Shown: in pieces, positions 7,691 through 16,501 of the stretch | Layout: every line of letters starts with the position of its first letter | How positions within the stretch are numbered: the first letter of the stretch is position 1 | Origin: an uncultured beta proteobacterium | Lineage (GTDB): Bacteria; Pseudomonadota; Gammaproteobacteria; Burkholderiales; SG8-41 | Direction: 5' to 3' | Length of the DNA stretch: 48,207 bases | Assembly (NCBI GenBank): GCA_903933915.1 | Contig: CAIZLW010000048.1 | Span: 1-48,207, forward strand | Translations under genes and position numbers: made by a program | The notes under the pieces: model-generated | What the model was told of the DNA's origin: nothing | Database searches by the model: none | What the model saw: the letters and a program-made list of their open reading frames with translations, nothing else

Positions 7691-7744
7691 TGGCGGAGGG
7701 TGTGAGATTCGAACTCACGAGGACCGTGAGGCCCTGCCGGTTTT
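7691..7744 (-). pseudogene. 3' half of a tRNA-Ser(UGA) gene
   Basis: Read on the minus strand the segment runs from the bases after the anticodon (AAAACCGGC) through a long variable arm and a perfect 5-bp T stem with TTCGAAT loop (GTGAG/CTCAC) to ACCCTCCGCCA. It matches what is expected of the 3' half of tRNA-Ser(UGA), whose anticodon arm is CCGGTCTTGAAAACCGG. The sequence diverges at the anticodon and no 5' half is present. Fragments from anticodon loop to CCA are typical attachment-site copies left by tyrosine-integrase elements. Confidence 0.7.
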
Positions 7745-7793
7745 AGCTCCGGCCGCGCCTCGCGGCGCTTAACTGGCCTGTCGGCAAGACCAA

Positions 7794-7830
7794 CGTAGCC
7801 CGGATGAAGGCCAGAGGCCGCAATCCGGGG
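7794..7830. repeat. REP-like palindromic element
   Basis: The sequence CGTAGCCCGGATGAAGG...CCGCAATCCGGGG has CCCGGAT (7799-7805) and ATCCGGG (7823-7829) as inverted arms. This is the layout of common proteobacterial extragenic palindromes (GCCCGGAT...ATCCGGG). One copy is present. Confidence 0.65.
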
Positions 7831-8075
7831 CACACCTCAATCTGCGATCACATCCGGGTTCCGCCCAACCATTGCCTGCAGCAGGGCGCGCATTGTAACC
7901 GCAACGCACCCGACGCGGAAAATGCCCTGTGATTGCCAAGCATAATATCACCCATTATTAAATACTTAGCCTTGGATAATCAGGGGCTTATCTGGCAAAA
8001 CCAATTGCAACTTTTCCCCGCTTTCAGTAGTCTTACTGCCGACTGATTCAGTCAACCTTTTGGAGAATAAAAACT
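7831..8075 (+). other. Upstream region of the Bax-inhibitor-1 family gene
   Basis: No gene is visible. The left part is GC-rich; from about 7930 it becomes AT-rich (AAGCATAATATC, CATTATTAAATACTTAG, GGATAATCAGG), which is where the promoter of the following gene should lie. I cannot choose one -10/-35 pair with confidence. A TTTTGGAG ribosome site precedes the ATG at 8076. Confidence 0.4.
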
Positions 8076-8774
8076 ATGCAACCTGACCTGCAAACCGTCT
8101 ACTCCTCCGGCTCCCAGGACGTTGCCGCCCAGCAAAACACGGTGCTGCGCAACACGTACCTGCTGCTGGCTGTCTCCCTGATCCCCACCGTGATCGGCGC
8201 AGCCGTCGGCACGAACTTCGTCAATTTCAGCTTCATGCGCTCCAGCCCGATCATGTCGATGATCGTCATGCTCGCGGTGTTTTACGGCTGGATTTTCATG
8301 ATCGAGAAGAACCGCAACAGCGTGCTCGGCGTCGGTCTGCTGCTCGGCTTCACCGCTTTTATGGGCTTGATGCTCGCGCCGCTGCTGCAGAGCATCCTGT
8401 CACTGCGTAACGGCGGTCAACTGGTGATGATGGCCGCGGGCGGCACTGCTGCGGTGTTCTTCGTCCTCTCCGGCATCGCCTCATCGACCAAACGCGACTT
8501 CAGTTTCCTCAACAAGTTCATGATGGTCGGTTTTGTGGTGATCATGCTGGCAGTGGTCGCGCAGATATTCCTGCAAAGCCCGCTGATGCAGCTGGTGCTG
8601 TGCGGCGCGTTCATCATTTTCTCCTCCGCGCTCATCCTCTGGCAGATCAACGCCATTGTCCGCGGCGGCGAAACGAATTACGTGTCAGCCACGCTGTCGC
8701 TGTACATTTCGCTGTACAACATCTTCACCAGCCTGCTGCAGATTCTCGGGCTGACCAGCGGCGATCGCGACTGA
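8076..8774 (+). CDS. Bax inhibitor-1/YccA family inner-membrane protein
   Basis: The product of 232 residues is nearly all membrane helices; seven hydrophobic segments can be traced, from NTYLLLAVSLIPTVIGAAVG to the last, YISLYNIFTSLLQILGL, and the end is the short TSGDRD. The polar N-terminal arm (residues 1-25, Gln-rich) and this pattern fit the UPF0005/BI-1 family to which E. coli YccA belongs. YccA binds and modulates the FtsH protease, and other members act as pH-gated calcium leaks; which applies here is not known. The gene has its own upstream region and ends in a strong terminator, so it is monocistronic. A TTTTGGAG ribosome site supports the start. Confidence 0.92.
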   Translation: MQPDLQTVYSSGSQDVAAQQNTVLRNTYLLLAVSLIPTVIGAAVGTNFVNFSFMRSSPIMSMIVMLAVFYGWIFMIEKNRNSVLGVGLLLGFTAFMGLMLAPLLQSILSLRNGGQLVMMAAGGTAAVFFVLSGIASSTKRDFSFLNKFMMVGFVVIMLAVVAQIFLQSPLMQLVLCGAFIIFSSALILWQINAIVRGGETNYVSATLSLYISLYNIFTSLLQILGLTSGDRD

Positions 8775-8790
8775 ACGGATTCACGGCAAT

Positions 8791-8818
8791 AAAAAAGCGG
8801 CCTGCGGGCCGCTTTTTT
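8791..8818. terminator. Bidirectional rho-independent terminator between yccA-like gene and rlmD
   Basis: A perfect 12-bp inverted repeat, AAAAAAGCGGCC (8791-8802) and GGCCGCTTTTTT (8807-8818), has a TGCG loop. It sits between convergent genes and should work for both. Confidence 0.9.
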
Positions 8819-8858
8819 GTTGTCTGCACTTTTATTCAGGCGCTTTTATTGCTGGACT

Positions 8859-10157
8859 TTATTCCCTCTCAAACAGCGCAATCGATTCGACATGCGCAGT
8901 ATGCGGAAACATGTTGACGACGCCGGCGGCGCGCAGCTTGTATCCATGCGCCGCCACCAGCACTTCGGCGTCACGCGCCAGAGTCGACGGGCTGCATGAC
9001 ACATAGACGATGCGGCGCGGACCGTCGGCGCCGATCAGCTTGACCAGCTCCATCGCGCCGTCCCGCGGCGGGTCGATCAGCAGCTTGTCGAACTTGCCCA
9101 ATGCCGCCCACTGCGCAGCATCGATCTTGAACAGATCCATGGTCATGAACTGCGTATTGGCGGAGAGTCCGTTGCGCTGCGCGTTGTCCTGTGCGCGCTT
9201 GATCAGTGCGGCACTGCCTTCGATGCCGGTAACGCTGGCGCCGCTGCGCGCAATCGGCAGCGTGAAGTTACCCAGCCCGCAGAACAAGTCGGCAATGCGC
9301 TCCCCTGGTTGCGGTGCAAGCAGATTGAGCGCACGGCGCACCAGCACCTGGTTGATCGAGTGGTTGACCTGGGTGAAATCGGTGGGGTGAAAATGAATCT
9401 GAACGTCAAATTCAGGCAGGGTGTAATACAAATCACCGGCACTCGGCGGATAAAACAACTGCACCGTATCCGGACCAGCAGGCTGCAAATAGAACACCAC
9501 CCGGTGCGCATCGGCAAAAGCGCGCAGATTGTCTTCATCATCCGGCGTCAGCGGGTCGAGATTGCGCAACACCAGCACATCGGCAGAATCGGTAATCGCC
9601 AGTTCGATCTGCGGCATGCGCGCGTGGATGCTCAGACTGCTGACCAGCGCGCGCAGCGGCATCAACAGCGCGGAAATCCGCGGCGGCAGCACTTTACAAC
9701 TGTGCATGTCGGCCACGTAACTGCTGCGCTTTTCATGAAAACCGACCAGCGCACCGCCTTTCTTGAACACATACCTTGAAGTCAGACGCCCGCGATGGCG
9801 ATAACCCCAGGTCGGGCCATGGATCGCCGGCAGGATCTGTTCGGGCGTGACTTTGCCGATATGCCGCAGGTTGTCTTCAAGCACGCGCTGTTTGGCGGCG
9901 ACCTGGGTGCGCGAATCCATGTGCTGCAGGCTGCAGCCGCCGCACAAACCGAAAAACTCGCAGCCCGGCGTGGTGCGCGATGCGCTTTGCTTGCGGATTG
10001 TGGTTGCCGCGGCCACTTCGAAAGCCGCTTTTTTGCGATAAGTCTCGATCTCGACGCTTTCGCCGGGCAGCGCGCCTTCGATGAAAATGACCTTGCCGTC
10101 GCGGCGGGCAATGCCGCGGCCTTCCTGGTCGAGGGATTCAATATGCAGAAACGTCAT
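8859..10157 (-). CDS. rlmD: 23S rRNA (uracil(1939)-C5)-methyltransferase
   Basis: The protein of 432 residues methylates U1939 of 23S rRNA with S-adenosylmethionine. An N-terminal TRAM domain (residues 1-50) is followed by an iron-sulfur cluster site with Cys66, Cys72 and Cys75 ([16 protein letters not shown]) and a fourth cysteine at 154 (MHSCKV). The C-terminal Rossmann domain carries [14 protein letters not shown] for [12 protein letters not shown], and the nucleophile motif [12 protein letters not shown]. All expected residues are present and the length fits RlmD/RumA. The ATG lies at 10155-10157. It is the last gene on its strand before the terminator shared with the convergent membrane-protein gene. 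Confidence 0.95.
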   Translation of the reverse strand: MTFLHIESLDQEGRGIARRDGKVIFIEGALPGESVEIETYRKKAAFEVAAATTIRKQSASRTTPGCEFFGLCGGCSLQHMDSRTQVAAKQRVLEDNLRHIGKVTPEQILPAIHGPTWGYRHRGRLTSRYVFKKGGALVGFHEKRSSYVADMHSCKVLPPRISALLMPLRALVSSLSIHARMPQIELAITDSADVLVLRNLDPLTPDDEDNLRAFADAHRVVFYLQPAGPDTVQLFYPPSAGDLYYTLPEFDVQIHFHPTDFTQVNHSINQVLVRRALNLLAPQPGERIADLFCGLGNFTLPIARSGASVTGIEGSAALIKRAQDNAQRNGLSANTQFMTMDLFKIDAAQWAALGKFDKLLIDPPRDGAMELVKLIGADGPRRIVYVSCSPSTLARDAEVLVAAHGYKLRAAGVVNMFPHTAHVESIALFERE

Positions 10158-10199
10158 GGGAATGTCTTCTCAGCGCCTGCCTCAGCAGGCATTACGGCT

Positions 10200-10976
10200 T
10201 CAGGCCGCCCAGCGGGCGAGGAACTCTTGCCAGTGCGGTTGATCAATCTTGCCCAGTGCAGCGCGTACTGCCGCGATCTGCTGGTCATGCTGTGCCGGGG
10301 TCAGTGCGCCGCGCATCAACTGGAAACGCAGGTAGACCAGATAGGTATTGACGACATCGGTCTCGCAATAACGCCAGATGTCTTCGAGACGACCGTTCTG
10401 AAATGCGCCCCATACCGCAGAACCGTCCATGCCCAGCTTGCCCGGGAACCCCATCAACTGCGCCAGCGCATCCAGCGGCGCGTTGGCACGACCCTGATAC
10501 ATCGCCAGCAGATCCATTAAATCAAGATGGCGCTGGTGGTAACGGCCGATGTAATTATTCCATTTGAATTCGCGGTCGTCCTCACCCATGTCCCAGTAAC
10601 GCGGGGCTTTCACGCCATGCATCAGGCCGCGGTAATGCAGCACCGGCAGATCGAAGCCGCCGCCGTTCCACGACACCAGTTGCGGGGTGTATTTCTCGAT
10701 GCCGTCGAAAAAGCGCTGAATGATTTCGCCTTCGGATTCACCCGCCGCGCCCAGCGACCAGACCTTGAAGCTGTCACGGTCCTGCAGCACGCAGGAAATC
10801 ACCAAGACACGCTGCAGGTAATGCGGCAGAAAATCATTGCCGTGCGACTGCCGCCGCAACTGGAAGGCGGTCTCGGCGACATCGTGATCGGAAAGGCTGC
10901 TGTCCAGGTCGTGCAAACGCCGCAGACCGGCAATATCAGGCACGGTTTCGATATCGAACACCAGCACGGGATTCAA
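10200..10976 (-). CDS. 3'-5' exonuclease of the PolB-exonuclease-like (DEDDy) family
   Basis: The 258-residue protein shows the DnaQ-like exonuclease motifs: FDIETVPD (Exo I, residues 6-13), VSWNGGGFDLPVL (Exo II) and YCETDVVNTYLVY (Exo III), with the Exo III Tyr-x3-Asp arrangement of the DEDDy class. It matches the predicted 3'-5' exonuclease family related to the proofreading domain of B-family polymerases; no polymerase domain is attached. The substrate and process are not known. The start is a TTG at 10974-10976, supported by AAAGGA seven bases upstream and by the lack of an ATG before the first motif. It lies between rlmD and cysM. Confidence 0.85.
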   Translation of the reverse strand: MNPVLVFDIETVPDIAGLRRLHDLDSSLSDHDVAETAFQLRRQSHGNDFLPHYLQRVLVISCVLQDRDSFKVWSLGAAGESEGEIIQRFFDGIEKYTPQLVSWNGGGFDLPVLHYRGLMHGVKAPRYWDMGEDDREFKWNNYIGRYHQRHLDLMDLLAMYQGRANAPLDALAQLMGFPGKLGMDGSAVWGAFQNGRLEDIWRYCETDVVNTYLVYLRFQLMRGALTPAQHDQQIAAVRAALGKIDQPHWQEFLARWAA

Positions 10977-11008
10977 AATAATTCCTTTAAAAACAGATAC
11001 TTATATAA

Positions 11009-11899
11009 TCAGGCGCCGGGGAAAATACCAGTCGACAGGTAACGATCGCCGCGATCGCAATTAATGAACACGATCACCGCATTGCGCACTGTTGCCGAAA
11101 TCTGCAACGCCGCCCACAGCGCCCCGCCGGAGGACACGCCGGCGAAAATGCCTTCTTCGCGCGCCAGGCGCCGGGTCATTGCTTCGGCGTCACCTTGCGC
11201 GATTTCAATAATCTGATCCACCTGTGTCCAGTCGCAGATCTTCGGCAGGTATTCCGGCTGCCATTTGCGGATGCCCGCGATCTGCGAGCCGTCGGCCGGC
11301 TGGCAGCCGACGATCCGCACCTGCGGATTTTTTTCTTTCAGATACCGCGACACGCCCATGATGGTGCCGGTGGTACCCATGCTCGATACGAAGTGCGTGA
11401 CCTTGCCGTCGGTATCGCGCCAGATTTCTGGACCGGTGCCTTCGTAATGCGCCAGCGGATTGTCAGGGTTCGCAAACTGGTCGAGCATCACGCCCTTGCC
11501 TTCGCGCACCATGCGCTCCGCCAGATCGCGCGCGCCTTCCATGCTGACTTCTTTTGGCGTCAGGATGAGTTCTGCACCATAGGCCCGCATGGTCTGCTGG
11601 CGTTCCAGCGACTGATTCTCCGGCATGATCAGTACCATGCGGTAGCCCATGATCGCGGCCGCCATGGCCAAGGCAATACCGGTGTTGCCGCTGGTCGGCT
11701 CGATCAGCGTGTCACCGGGTTTGATGGTGCCGCGCTCCTGGGCGCGGCGCACCATTGACAGCGCCGGCCGGTCTTTGACCGACCCTGCCGGATTATTGCC
11801 TTCCAGCTTGGCCAGAATGACGTTGTCGGTGGCGCCCGGTATGCGCTGCAGACGCACCAGCGGCGTGTTGCCGACAAAAGCCTCCAGGGTCCGATGCAC
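11009..11899 (-). CDS. cysM: Cysteine synthase B (O-acetylserine sulfhydrylase B)
   Basis: A pyridoxal-phosphate enzyme of 296 residues that makes cysteine from O-acetylserine and sulfide or thiosulfate. The PLP lysine is Lys42 in NPAGSVKDRPA, and EPTSGNTGIALA and SSMGTTGTIMG form the phosphate and substrate loops. The GSVKDRPA version and the length point to CysM rather than CysK. It starts with GTG (11897-11899), four bases after the hldD stop and behind a G-rich ribosome site, so it is the last gene of the hldE-hldD-cysM run. Confidence 0.94.
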   Translation of the reverse strand: MHRTLEAFVGNTPLVRLQRIPGATDNVILAKLEGNNPAGSVKDRPALSMVRRAQERGTIKPGDTLIEPTSGNTGIALAMAAAIMGYRMVLIMPENQSLERQQTMRAYGAELILTPKEVSMEGARDLAERMVREGKGVMLDQFANPDNPLAHYEGTGPEIWRDTDGKVTHFVSSMGTTGTIMGVSRYLKEKNPQVRIVGCQPADGSQIAGIRKWQPEYLPKICDWTQVDQIIEIAQGDAEAMTRRLAREEGIFAGVSSGGALWAALQISATVRNAVIVFINCDRGDRYLSTGIFPGA

Positions 11900-11903
11900 G
11901 ATC

Positions 11904-12902
11904 TCAGCCCCCGCTACGCGCCAGCAGTTGATGGCAGTAACGCGACACGCCTTGCTCGACGGTCAGAAACGGCGCGGCATAACCGGCCGCACGCAACGCT
12001 GTCAGATCAGCCTGGGTATAGCTCTGGTATTTGCCCTTGAGGTCGCCCGGAAACGGGATGTAACGCAACAGATTCTGTTGCTGCAGTTCATGCAGCGCCA
12101 GCGTCGGGCGGCCTTCCGCGTTACGGCAACTGTTGAGCATCGTCACCGCGACATCGTTGAATGACTGCGCCGCACCGCTGCCGCAATTGAAGATGCCGGA
12201 TTGTTCCGGGTTCTGCAGGAAAAACAGGTTGACCTTGACCACGTCCTCGACCGAGACAAAATCGCGGCGTTGTTCGCCGTTGCCGTAACCGCCGCTGCCT
12301 TCGAACAACCGCACATGTGCATCGGCGTGATACTGGTTGAAGAAGTGAAAAGCCACAGAAGCCATGCGCCCCTTGTGCTGCTCGCGGTCGCCATAGACAT
12401 TGAAGTAACGCAATCCGACCACCTGCGAACCGGCCACCGGCAACCGGCGCACCCGCTGATCGAACAGCAGTTTGGAATAGCCATAGACATTCAGCGGCCC
12501 TTCGCACACCGGGTCTTCGCGAAATTCGGTATGCGCGCCATAAGTGGCGGCAGAGGATGCGTAAATGAACGGTACCTGTTCGGACTGACAGAAATCGAGC
12601 AGCGTGCCCGAGTAGGCGTAATTGACGTCCATCACATACTTGCCGTCGCTCGCCGTGGTATCGGAACAGGCGCCCTGATGGAAAATCGCCTTGATGCCGC
12701 GACGAAAGCTGCCGGCACGGATGCGCGCCAGGAACTCGTCCTTGTCCAGATAATCGGTAATCGCGCAATCCACCAGGTTGCGGAACTTGTCGCCCTGGCT
12801 CAGATCATCGACGGCCAGCACATTGCTGATGCCCTGGGCGTTGAGCCCCTTGACCAGATTCGATCCGATGAATCCCGCCGCACCCGTGACCACGTAAACC
12901 AT
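11904..12902 (-). CDS. hldD: ADP-L-glycero-D-manno-heptose 6-epimerase
   Basis: This 332-residue short-chain dehydrogenase-type epimerase turns ADP-D,D-heptose into ADP-L,D-heptose for the LPS inner core. The NAD(P)-binding GAAGFIG is at residues 7-13; YASSAATYG and [10 protein letters not shown] supply the catalytic Ser/Thr, Tyr and Lys; SDTTASDGK and [14 protein letters not shown] are family-typical. Its ATG is at 12900-12902, two bases after the hldE stop, so both heptose genes are co-translated, and cysM follows after four bases. Confidence 0.96.
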   Translation of the reverse strand: MVYVVTGAAGFIGSNLVKGLNAQGISNVLAVDDLSQGDKFRNLVDCAITDYLDKDEFLARIRAGSFRRGIKAIFHQGACSDTTASDGKYVMDVNYAYSGTLLDFCQSEQVPFIYASSAATYGAHTEFREDPVCEGPLNVYGYSKLLFDQRVRRLPVAGSQVVGLRYFNVYGDREQHKGRMASVAFHFFNQYHADAHVRLFEGSGGYGNGEQRRDFVSVEDVVKVNLFFLQNPEQSGIFNCGSGAAQSFNDVAVTMLNSCRNAEGRPTLALHELQQQNLLRYIPFPGDLKGKYQSYTQADLTALRAAGYAAPFLTVEQGVSRYCHQLLARSGG

Positions 12903-12904
12903 GC

Positions 12905-13861
12905 CTACTCCTTTGCCTGCGCGGGAAACAGCTCTTCCGGATGGACCACTGCCGTGCCGAATTTGCCGACCACGATACTCGCCGCGCGATTGGCGATGCG
13001 CACCGCACTCTCCATGTCCTCACCCGCCGCCAGCATCACGGCGATGGTGGCAATCACCGTATCCCCCGCGCCGCTGACGTCAAAAACTTCGCGCGCCTGC
13101 GCCGGCACATGCAGCCTGCTGCCGCGCCGGTACAGCGTCATGCCTTCTTCACTGCGTGTCACCAGCAGCCCGCCCAGTCCCAGACGCTGGCGCAGCGCCT
13201 GCGCCTTGCTGTTGAGCAAAGCTTCACTGGTCCAGCTGCCGATTACCGCGCGCAACTCGGCGCGATTGGGCGTCACCAGCGTGGCGCCGCGATAACGCGA
13301 ATAGTCTTCCCCTTTGGGGTCCACCAGCACCGGGATGCCGCGCTTGCGCGCCAGTGCGATCATTTTGGCGATGTGCGCCAGGCCGCCTTTACCGTAATCG
13401 GAAAGAATCACCACATCAGCGGTTTTCAGCAGACGCTGGTAATCCTTCAGTTTCGACGCCAGCACTTCATGGCTGGGCAGCGTTTCAAAATCGGCGCGCA
13501 ACAGTTGCTGCTGGCGGCCGATCACGCGCAGTTTCACCGTCGTCGCGATGGTGGCATCGATATGCAGGCTGGTGGCCACCTTCTCCCGGCGCAGCAACTG
13601 CTGCAGGCTGCGTCCGGGTTCGTCGCGGCCGACTACCGACAGCAGCGCGGTCTTCGCACCCAGTGCCGCCGCATTGCGTGCCACGTTGGCTGCGCCGCCG
13701 GGCCGGTCTTCGATGCGATCCACCTTGACGATCGGCACCGGCGCTTCCGGAGAAATCCGGCTGACCTCGCCGAACCAGTAGCGGTCGAGCATGACATCGC
13801 CGACCACCAGCACGCGTCCGCGGCGGATGGCCGCCGTTTTTATTTTTTCAGTCTTGCTCAT
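12905..13861 (-). CDS. rfaE1: D-glycero-beta-D-manno-heptose-7-phosphate kinase (kinase-only HldE)
   Basis: The 318-residue PfkB/ribokinase-type enzyme phosphorylates heptose 7-phosphate on the LPS heptose pathway. Substrate and nucleotide motifs are [30 protein letters not shown] and the anion-hole motif VSGAGDTV near the C-terminus. The second, nucleotidyltransferase domain of enterobacterial HldE is absent, as usual in betaproteobacteria, where a separate rfaE2 gene supplies it; none is in this window. The gene lies between pyrF and hldD. Confidence 0.94.
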   Translation of the reverse strand: MSKTEKIKTAAIRRGRVLVVGDVMLDRYWFGEVSRISPEAPVPIVKVDRIEDRPGGAANVARNAAALGAKTALLSVVGRDEPGRSLQQLLRREKVATSLHIDATIATTVKLRVIGRQQQLLRADFETLPSHEVLASKLKDYQRLLKTADVVILSDYGKGGLAHIAKMIALARKRGIPVLVDPKGEDYSRYRGATLVTPNRAELRAVIGSWTSEALLNSKAQALRQRLGLGGLLVTRSEEGMTLYRRGSRLHVPAQAREVFDVSGAGDTVIATIAVMLAAGEDMESAVRIANRAASIVVGKFGTAVVHPEELFPAQAKE

Positions 13862-13873
13862 GAGGCCGCCATT

Positions 13874-14593
13874 TTACCGGCCGGCGGCATCGGCAATATC
13901 TGCATTGATACGGTACAGCACCGCGAGCGGATCGGACGCTTTGGTAATCGGCCGGCCCACCACCAGATAATCCGCACCGCTGCTTATGGCCATCCGGGGC
14001 GTCACCACGCGCTTCTGATCGTCCTGAGCAGAATCCGGAAGCCGGATACCCGGGGTGACCAGACAAAAATCCGGTCCGCAGGCCTGACGCAATCGTTGCG
14101 CCTCCTGCGCCGAGCACACCACGCCATCGAGCCCACTGGCGGCGGCAAGCCGGGCCAGCCGTTCCACCAGTAGAGCAGGCTCCTCGTTGTGGCCGATCTC
14201 GCGTAAATCCTCTGCGCCCATGCTGGTCAATACAGTCACGGCAATCAGCCTGGGGGGACTGGTCTCCACGGCCAGGGCTTCACGCGCGGCCTGCATCATC
14301 GTGCGCCCACCGCTGGCGTGCACATTGATCATCCACACGCCCAGCCCGGCTGCGGCCCTGCATGCGGCAGCAACCGTATTGGGAATATCGTGATATTTGA
14401 GATCCAGAAAAACGTCAAAACCGCGCGCGACCAGTTGCTCAACCAGCGCCGGTCCGCCCACCGTGAACAGTTCCTTGCCGACCTTGACCCGGCAGCGCTT
14501 CGGATCCAAACGCTGCGCAAAAGCCAGCGCTTCCGCACCCGTCGCATAATCCAGCGCGACAATCACGCGCGGCCCCATATCCCTGCTGCTCAT
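13874..14593 (-). CDS. pyrF: Orotidine 5'-phosphate decarboxylase
   Basis: The 239-residue TIM-barrel enzyme makes UMP from OMP. The signature [10 protein letters not shown] carries the catalytic Asp-x-Lys-x2-Asp, and [22 protein letters not shown] and [10 protein letters not shown] are the usual phosphate-loop elements. I chose the ATG at 14591-14593 because AAAGGAAT lies upstream and the barrel begins at once; a longer frame back to 14677 would overlap lapB and adds only basic, non-homologous residues. The ribosome-site segment GAAAGGAATACCGGC occurs twice here, once at the lapB end and once before this start. Confidence 0.95.
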   Translation of the reverse strand: MSSRDMGPRVIVALDYATGAEALAFAQRLDPKRCRVKVGKELFTVGGPALVEQLVARGFDVFLDLKYHDIPNTVAAACRAAAGLGVWMINVHASGGRTMMQAAREALAVETSPPRLIAVTVLTSMGAEDLREIGHNEEPALLVERLARLAAASGLDGVVCSAQEAQRLRQACGPDFCLVTPGIRLPDSAQDDQKRVVTPRMAISSGADYLVVGRPITKASDPLAVLYRINADIADAAGR

Positions 14594-14621
14594 GCCGGTA
14601 TTCCTTTCTTGCCGGTACGCC

Positions 14622-15797
14622 TCACGCCGGTATTCCTTTCTCTTCGGTGCGCCGCGGCGCATAGGTTTCCCATTCACCGCAGGCCGGGCAGTGCCAGTAA
14701 AACTGGCGTGCGCGGAAACCGCAGTGTTCGCATTTGTACATCGCCAGACTGCGTGTGTGCTGATGGATCAGCTGTTTGATCAGTTGCAGGTCATGCCGTT
14801 TCTCAGCCGGCGCCTCCAGCAGCTGCGCTTCCAGCAATTTGTCGAGGCCGAGCAGCGTCGGCGTGCGCCGCACTTCGTCACGGACCAGACGGTATGCCGT
14901 CGGCGCATCGCCGGTGGCCAGCGTGGCCTGATAAACCATGTCGAGCAGATCCAGCGATGCGTATTTCTCCAGGTAGCCGCGCAGCAGGTTGAGCCCCTCC
15001 TCGGGACGACCTTCGTCGCCATACGCCTTCAGCAAGCGCTCGGCGACCAGCGACAGATAGGACGGGTTTTGCGACTCGATGCGCTGCCAGATCGCAATGG
15101 CGGCCGTACGATTACCGAGGTCACGCTCGAGATCCCCCAGCAGCATGTTCGCCCGCACGCACAAACGGTGGTGCGCCAGCGCCGCTTCAAGATGGGGTTT
15201 GGCTTCCGCCGGCTTTGACTGCATCAGCGCGCGCGCCGCCATTTCACAGCAGAAATTGGCGATTTCCTTCTGATAGGAACGACTGCTCAGCGTCTCCAGC
15301 TTCTCGGCGATGCCGATGGCCTTGTGCCAGTCTTTTTCCTGCTCATAGATTTCCAGCAGGAAGCGCAGCGCGGCTTCGGCATGGGGCGTGCTCTCGAGCT
15401 TCAGAAACAGTTCCTCGGCCCGGTCCAGCAGTCCCGCCTTCAGGTAATCCTGTGCGAGTTCCAGCAAGGCCTGCAGCTTCTGCTCCTGCGCCAGATCCTC
15501 GCGCTCGGCGAGGTTCTGGTGCATGCGGATGGCGCGCTCAACCTCGCCCCGGCGCCGGAACAGGCTGCCCAGCGCAAAATGCAGTTCGATGGTCTGCGGA
15601 TTGACCCGTGCCACCTCGATGAACGCTTCGATCGCCTTGTCCTGCTGTTCATTGAGCAGGAAGTTGAGGCCTTTGAAATACGATGCCGGCAGCAGCCGCG
15701 ATTCCGACACGATCTGGCGGATATCGACGCGCGCAGCCAGCCAGCCCAATGCAAAAAACAGCGGCAATGCGAGCAGCCACCAGAGTTCGATGTCCAT
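14622..15797 (-). CDS. lapB: Lipopolysaccharide assembly protein B (TPR, rubredoxin-like)
   Basis: The 391-residue protein has one N-terminal membrane helix ([20 protein letters not shown]), a run of tetratricopeptide repeats up to about residue 350, and a C-terminal rubredoxin-like metal site YKCEHCGF...[11 protein letters not shown]. LapB (YciM) controls LPS synthesis by presenting LpxC to FtsH and coordinates LPS assembly at the inner membrane. It follows lapA with 12 bases between and precedes pyrF and the heptose genes, a layout that keeps LPS control and LPS core sugar synthesis together. Confidence 0.95.
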   Translation of the reverse strand: MDIELWWLLALPLFFALGWLAARVDIRQIVSESRLLPASYFKGLNFLLNEQQDKAIEAFIEVARVNPQTIELHFALGSLFRRRGEVERAIRMHQNLAEREDLAQEQKLQALLELAQDYLKAGLLDRAEELFLKLESTPHAEAALRFLLEIYEQEKDWHKAIGIAEKLETLSSRSYQKEIANFCCEMAARALMQSKPAEAKPHLEAALAHHRLCVRANMLLGDLERDLGNRTAAIAIWQRIESQNPSYLSLVAERLLKAYGDEGRPEEGLNLLRGYLEKYASLDLLDMVYQATLATGDAPTAYRLVRDEVRRTPTLLGLDKLLEAQLLEAPAEKRHDLQLIKQLIHQHTRSLAMYKCEHCGFRARQFYWHCPACGEWETYAPRRTEEKGIPA

Positions 15798-15809
15798 GCG
15801 CTCAGTTCT

Positions 15810-16100
15810 TCACAGCAGATCGGAGGGCGGCAGCAGCGGCGCGGCAGACAACTGCTTCACGGCGCGCAGTTCGCGTTTCAGCGCAGCCACCTCGCGGCGC
15901 AATCGCAGCGCCTGGAACAAGCCCGCCAGCAACCCCACCAGCGCGCCGATGCACGCCGCGACCAGCAGCACCAGCACCAGCGGCGCCTGCCACCGGTAAC
16001 CGAGGTAGTAACGCACCGTCACCGGATCCGTGTTTACGAGCGCAAACGACAGGATCAGCAGGAACAGGAAAACCTTGAGCGTCCACATGAGGTAGTGCAT
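15810..16100 (-). CDS. lapA: Lipopolysaccharide assembly protein A (DUF1049)
   Basis: A 96-residue protein with two membrane helices (TLKVFLFLLILSFALVNTD and APLVLVLLVAACIGALVGLLAG) followed by a basic coiled-coil stretch (LRLRREVAALKRELRAVK), the standard LapA/YciS layout. It acts with LapB in LPS assembly. The start could be the ATG at 16098-16100 or the one four codons later; no clear ribosome site separates them. A terminator for ihfB lies just upstream, so lapA probably has its own promoter or relies on read-through. Confidence 0.9.
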   Translation of the reverse strand: MHYLMWTLKVFLFLLILSFALVNTDPVTVRYYLGYRWQAPLVLVLLVAACIGALVGLLAGLFQALRLRREVAALKRELRAVKQLSAAPLLPPSDLL

Positions 16101-16156
16101 GGCTTGCCGAGAATATCACGCTCGCCCCTTGCGTACGAACCCGTTGCACATAAAAA

Positions 16157-16182
16157 AGCGGCATGGCCGAAGCCATGCCGCT
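16157..16182 (-). terminator. Terminator after ihfB
   Basis: The perfect 11-bp arms AGCGGCATGGC (16157-16167) and GCCATGCCGCT (16172-16182) have a CGAA loop (TTCG on the minus strand), followed on the minus strand by TTTTTT. It ends the rpsA-ihfB transcript. Confidence 0.88.
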
Positions 16183-16207
16183 GGAGGGAACGATGCCTGA
16201 TCGCTCT

Positions 16208-16492
16208 CTATTTCTTGACGTCGACCCGTTCGCGCAGTTCCTTGCCGGCCTTGAAATGCGGCACGTATTTCGCAGGAACCTGCACGCGCTCGCCGGACTT
16301 GGGATTTCGTCCTGTACGCGGCGGTCGGTAATTGAGACCGAAACTGCCAAAACCCCGAATTTCGATGCGCTGGCCCTGCGACAGACTCTTGCCCATCGCA
16401 TCCAGAATCATCTTCACTGCCAGTTCGGCGTCCTTGGCCACAAGCTGCGGATAGCGTGCCGCCAGTTTCGCGATCAACTCCGACTTGGTCAT
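16208..16492 (-). CDS. ihfB: Integration host factor beta subunit
   Basis: The 94-residue HU/IHF-family protein bends DNA at specific sites as a heterodimer with IhfA. The DNA-binding arm shows [27 protein letters not shown] with the intercalating proline, and [14 protein letters not shown] precedes it. The N-terminus [11 protein letters not shown] is canonical for IhfB. It lies nine bases after rpsA, the usual arrangement in beta- and gammaproteobacteria, and is followed by a terminator. Confidence 0.96.
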   Translation of the reverse strand: MTKSELIAKLAARYPQLVAKDAELAVKMILDAMGKSLSQGQRIEIRGFGSFGLNYRPPRTGRNPKSGERVQVPAKYVPHFKAGKELRERVDVKK

Positions 16493-16501
16493 GATGCTCC
16501 C

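Noticed and set aside
14594..14677. N-terminal extension of PyrF
   Set aside because: It overlaps lapB, is strongly basic and non-homologous, and a good ribosome site serves the downstream ATG.
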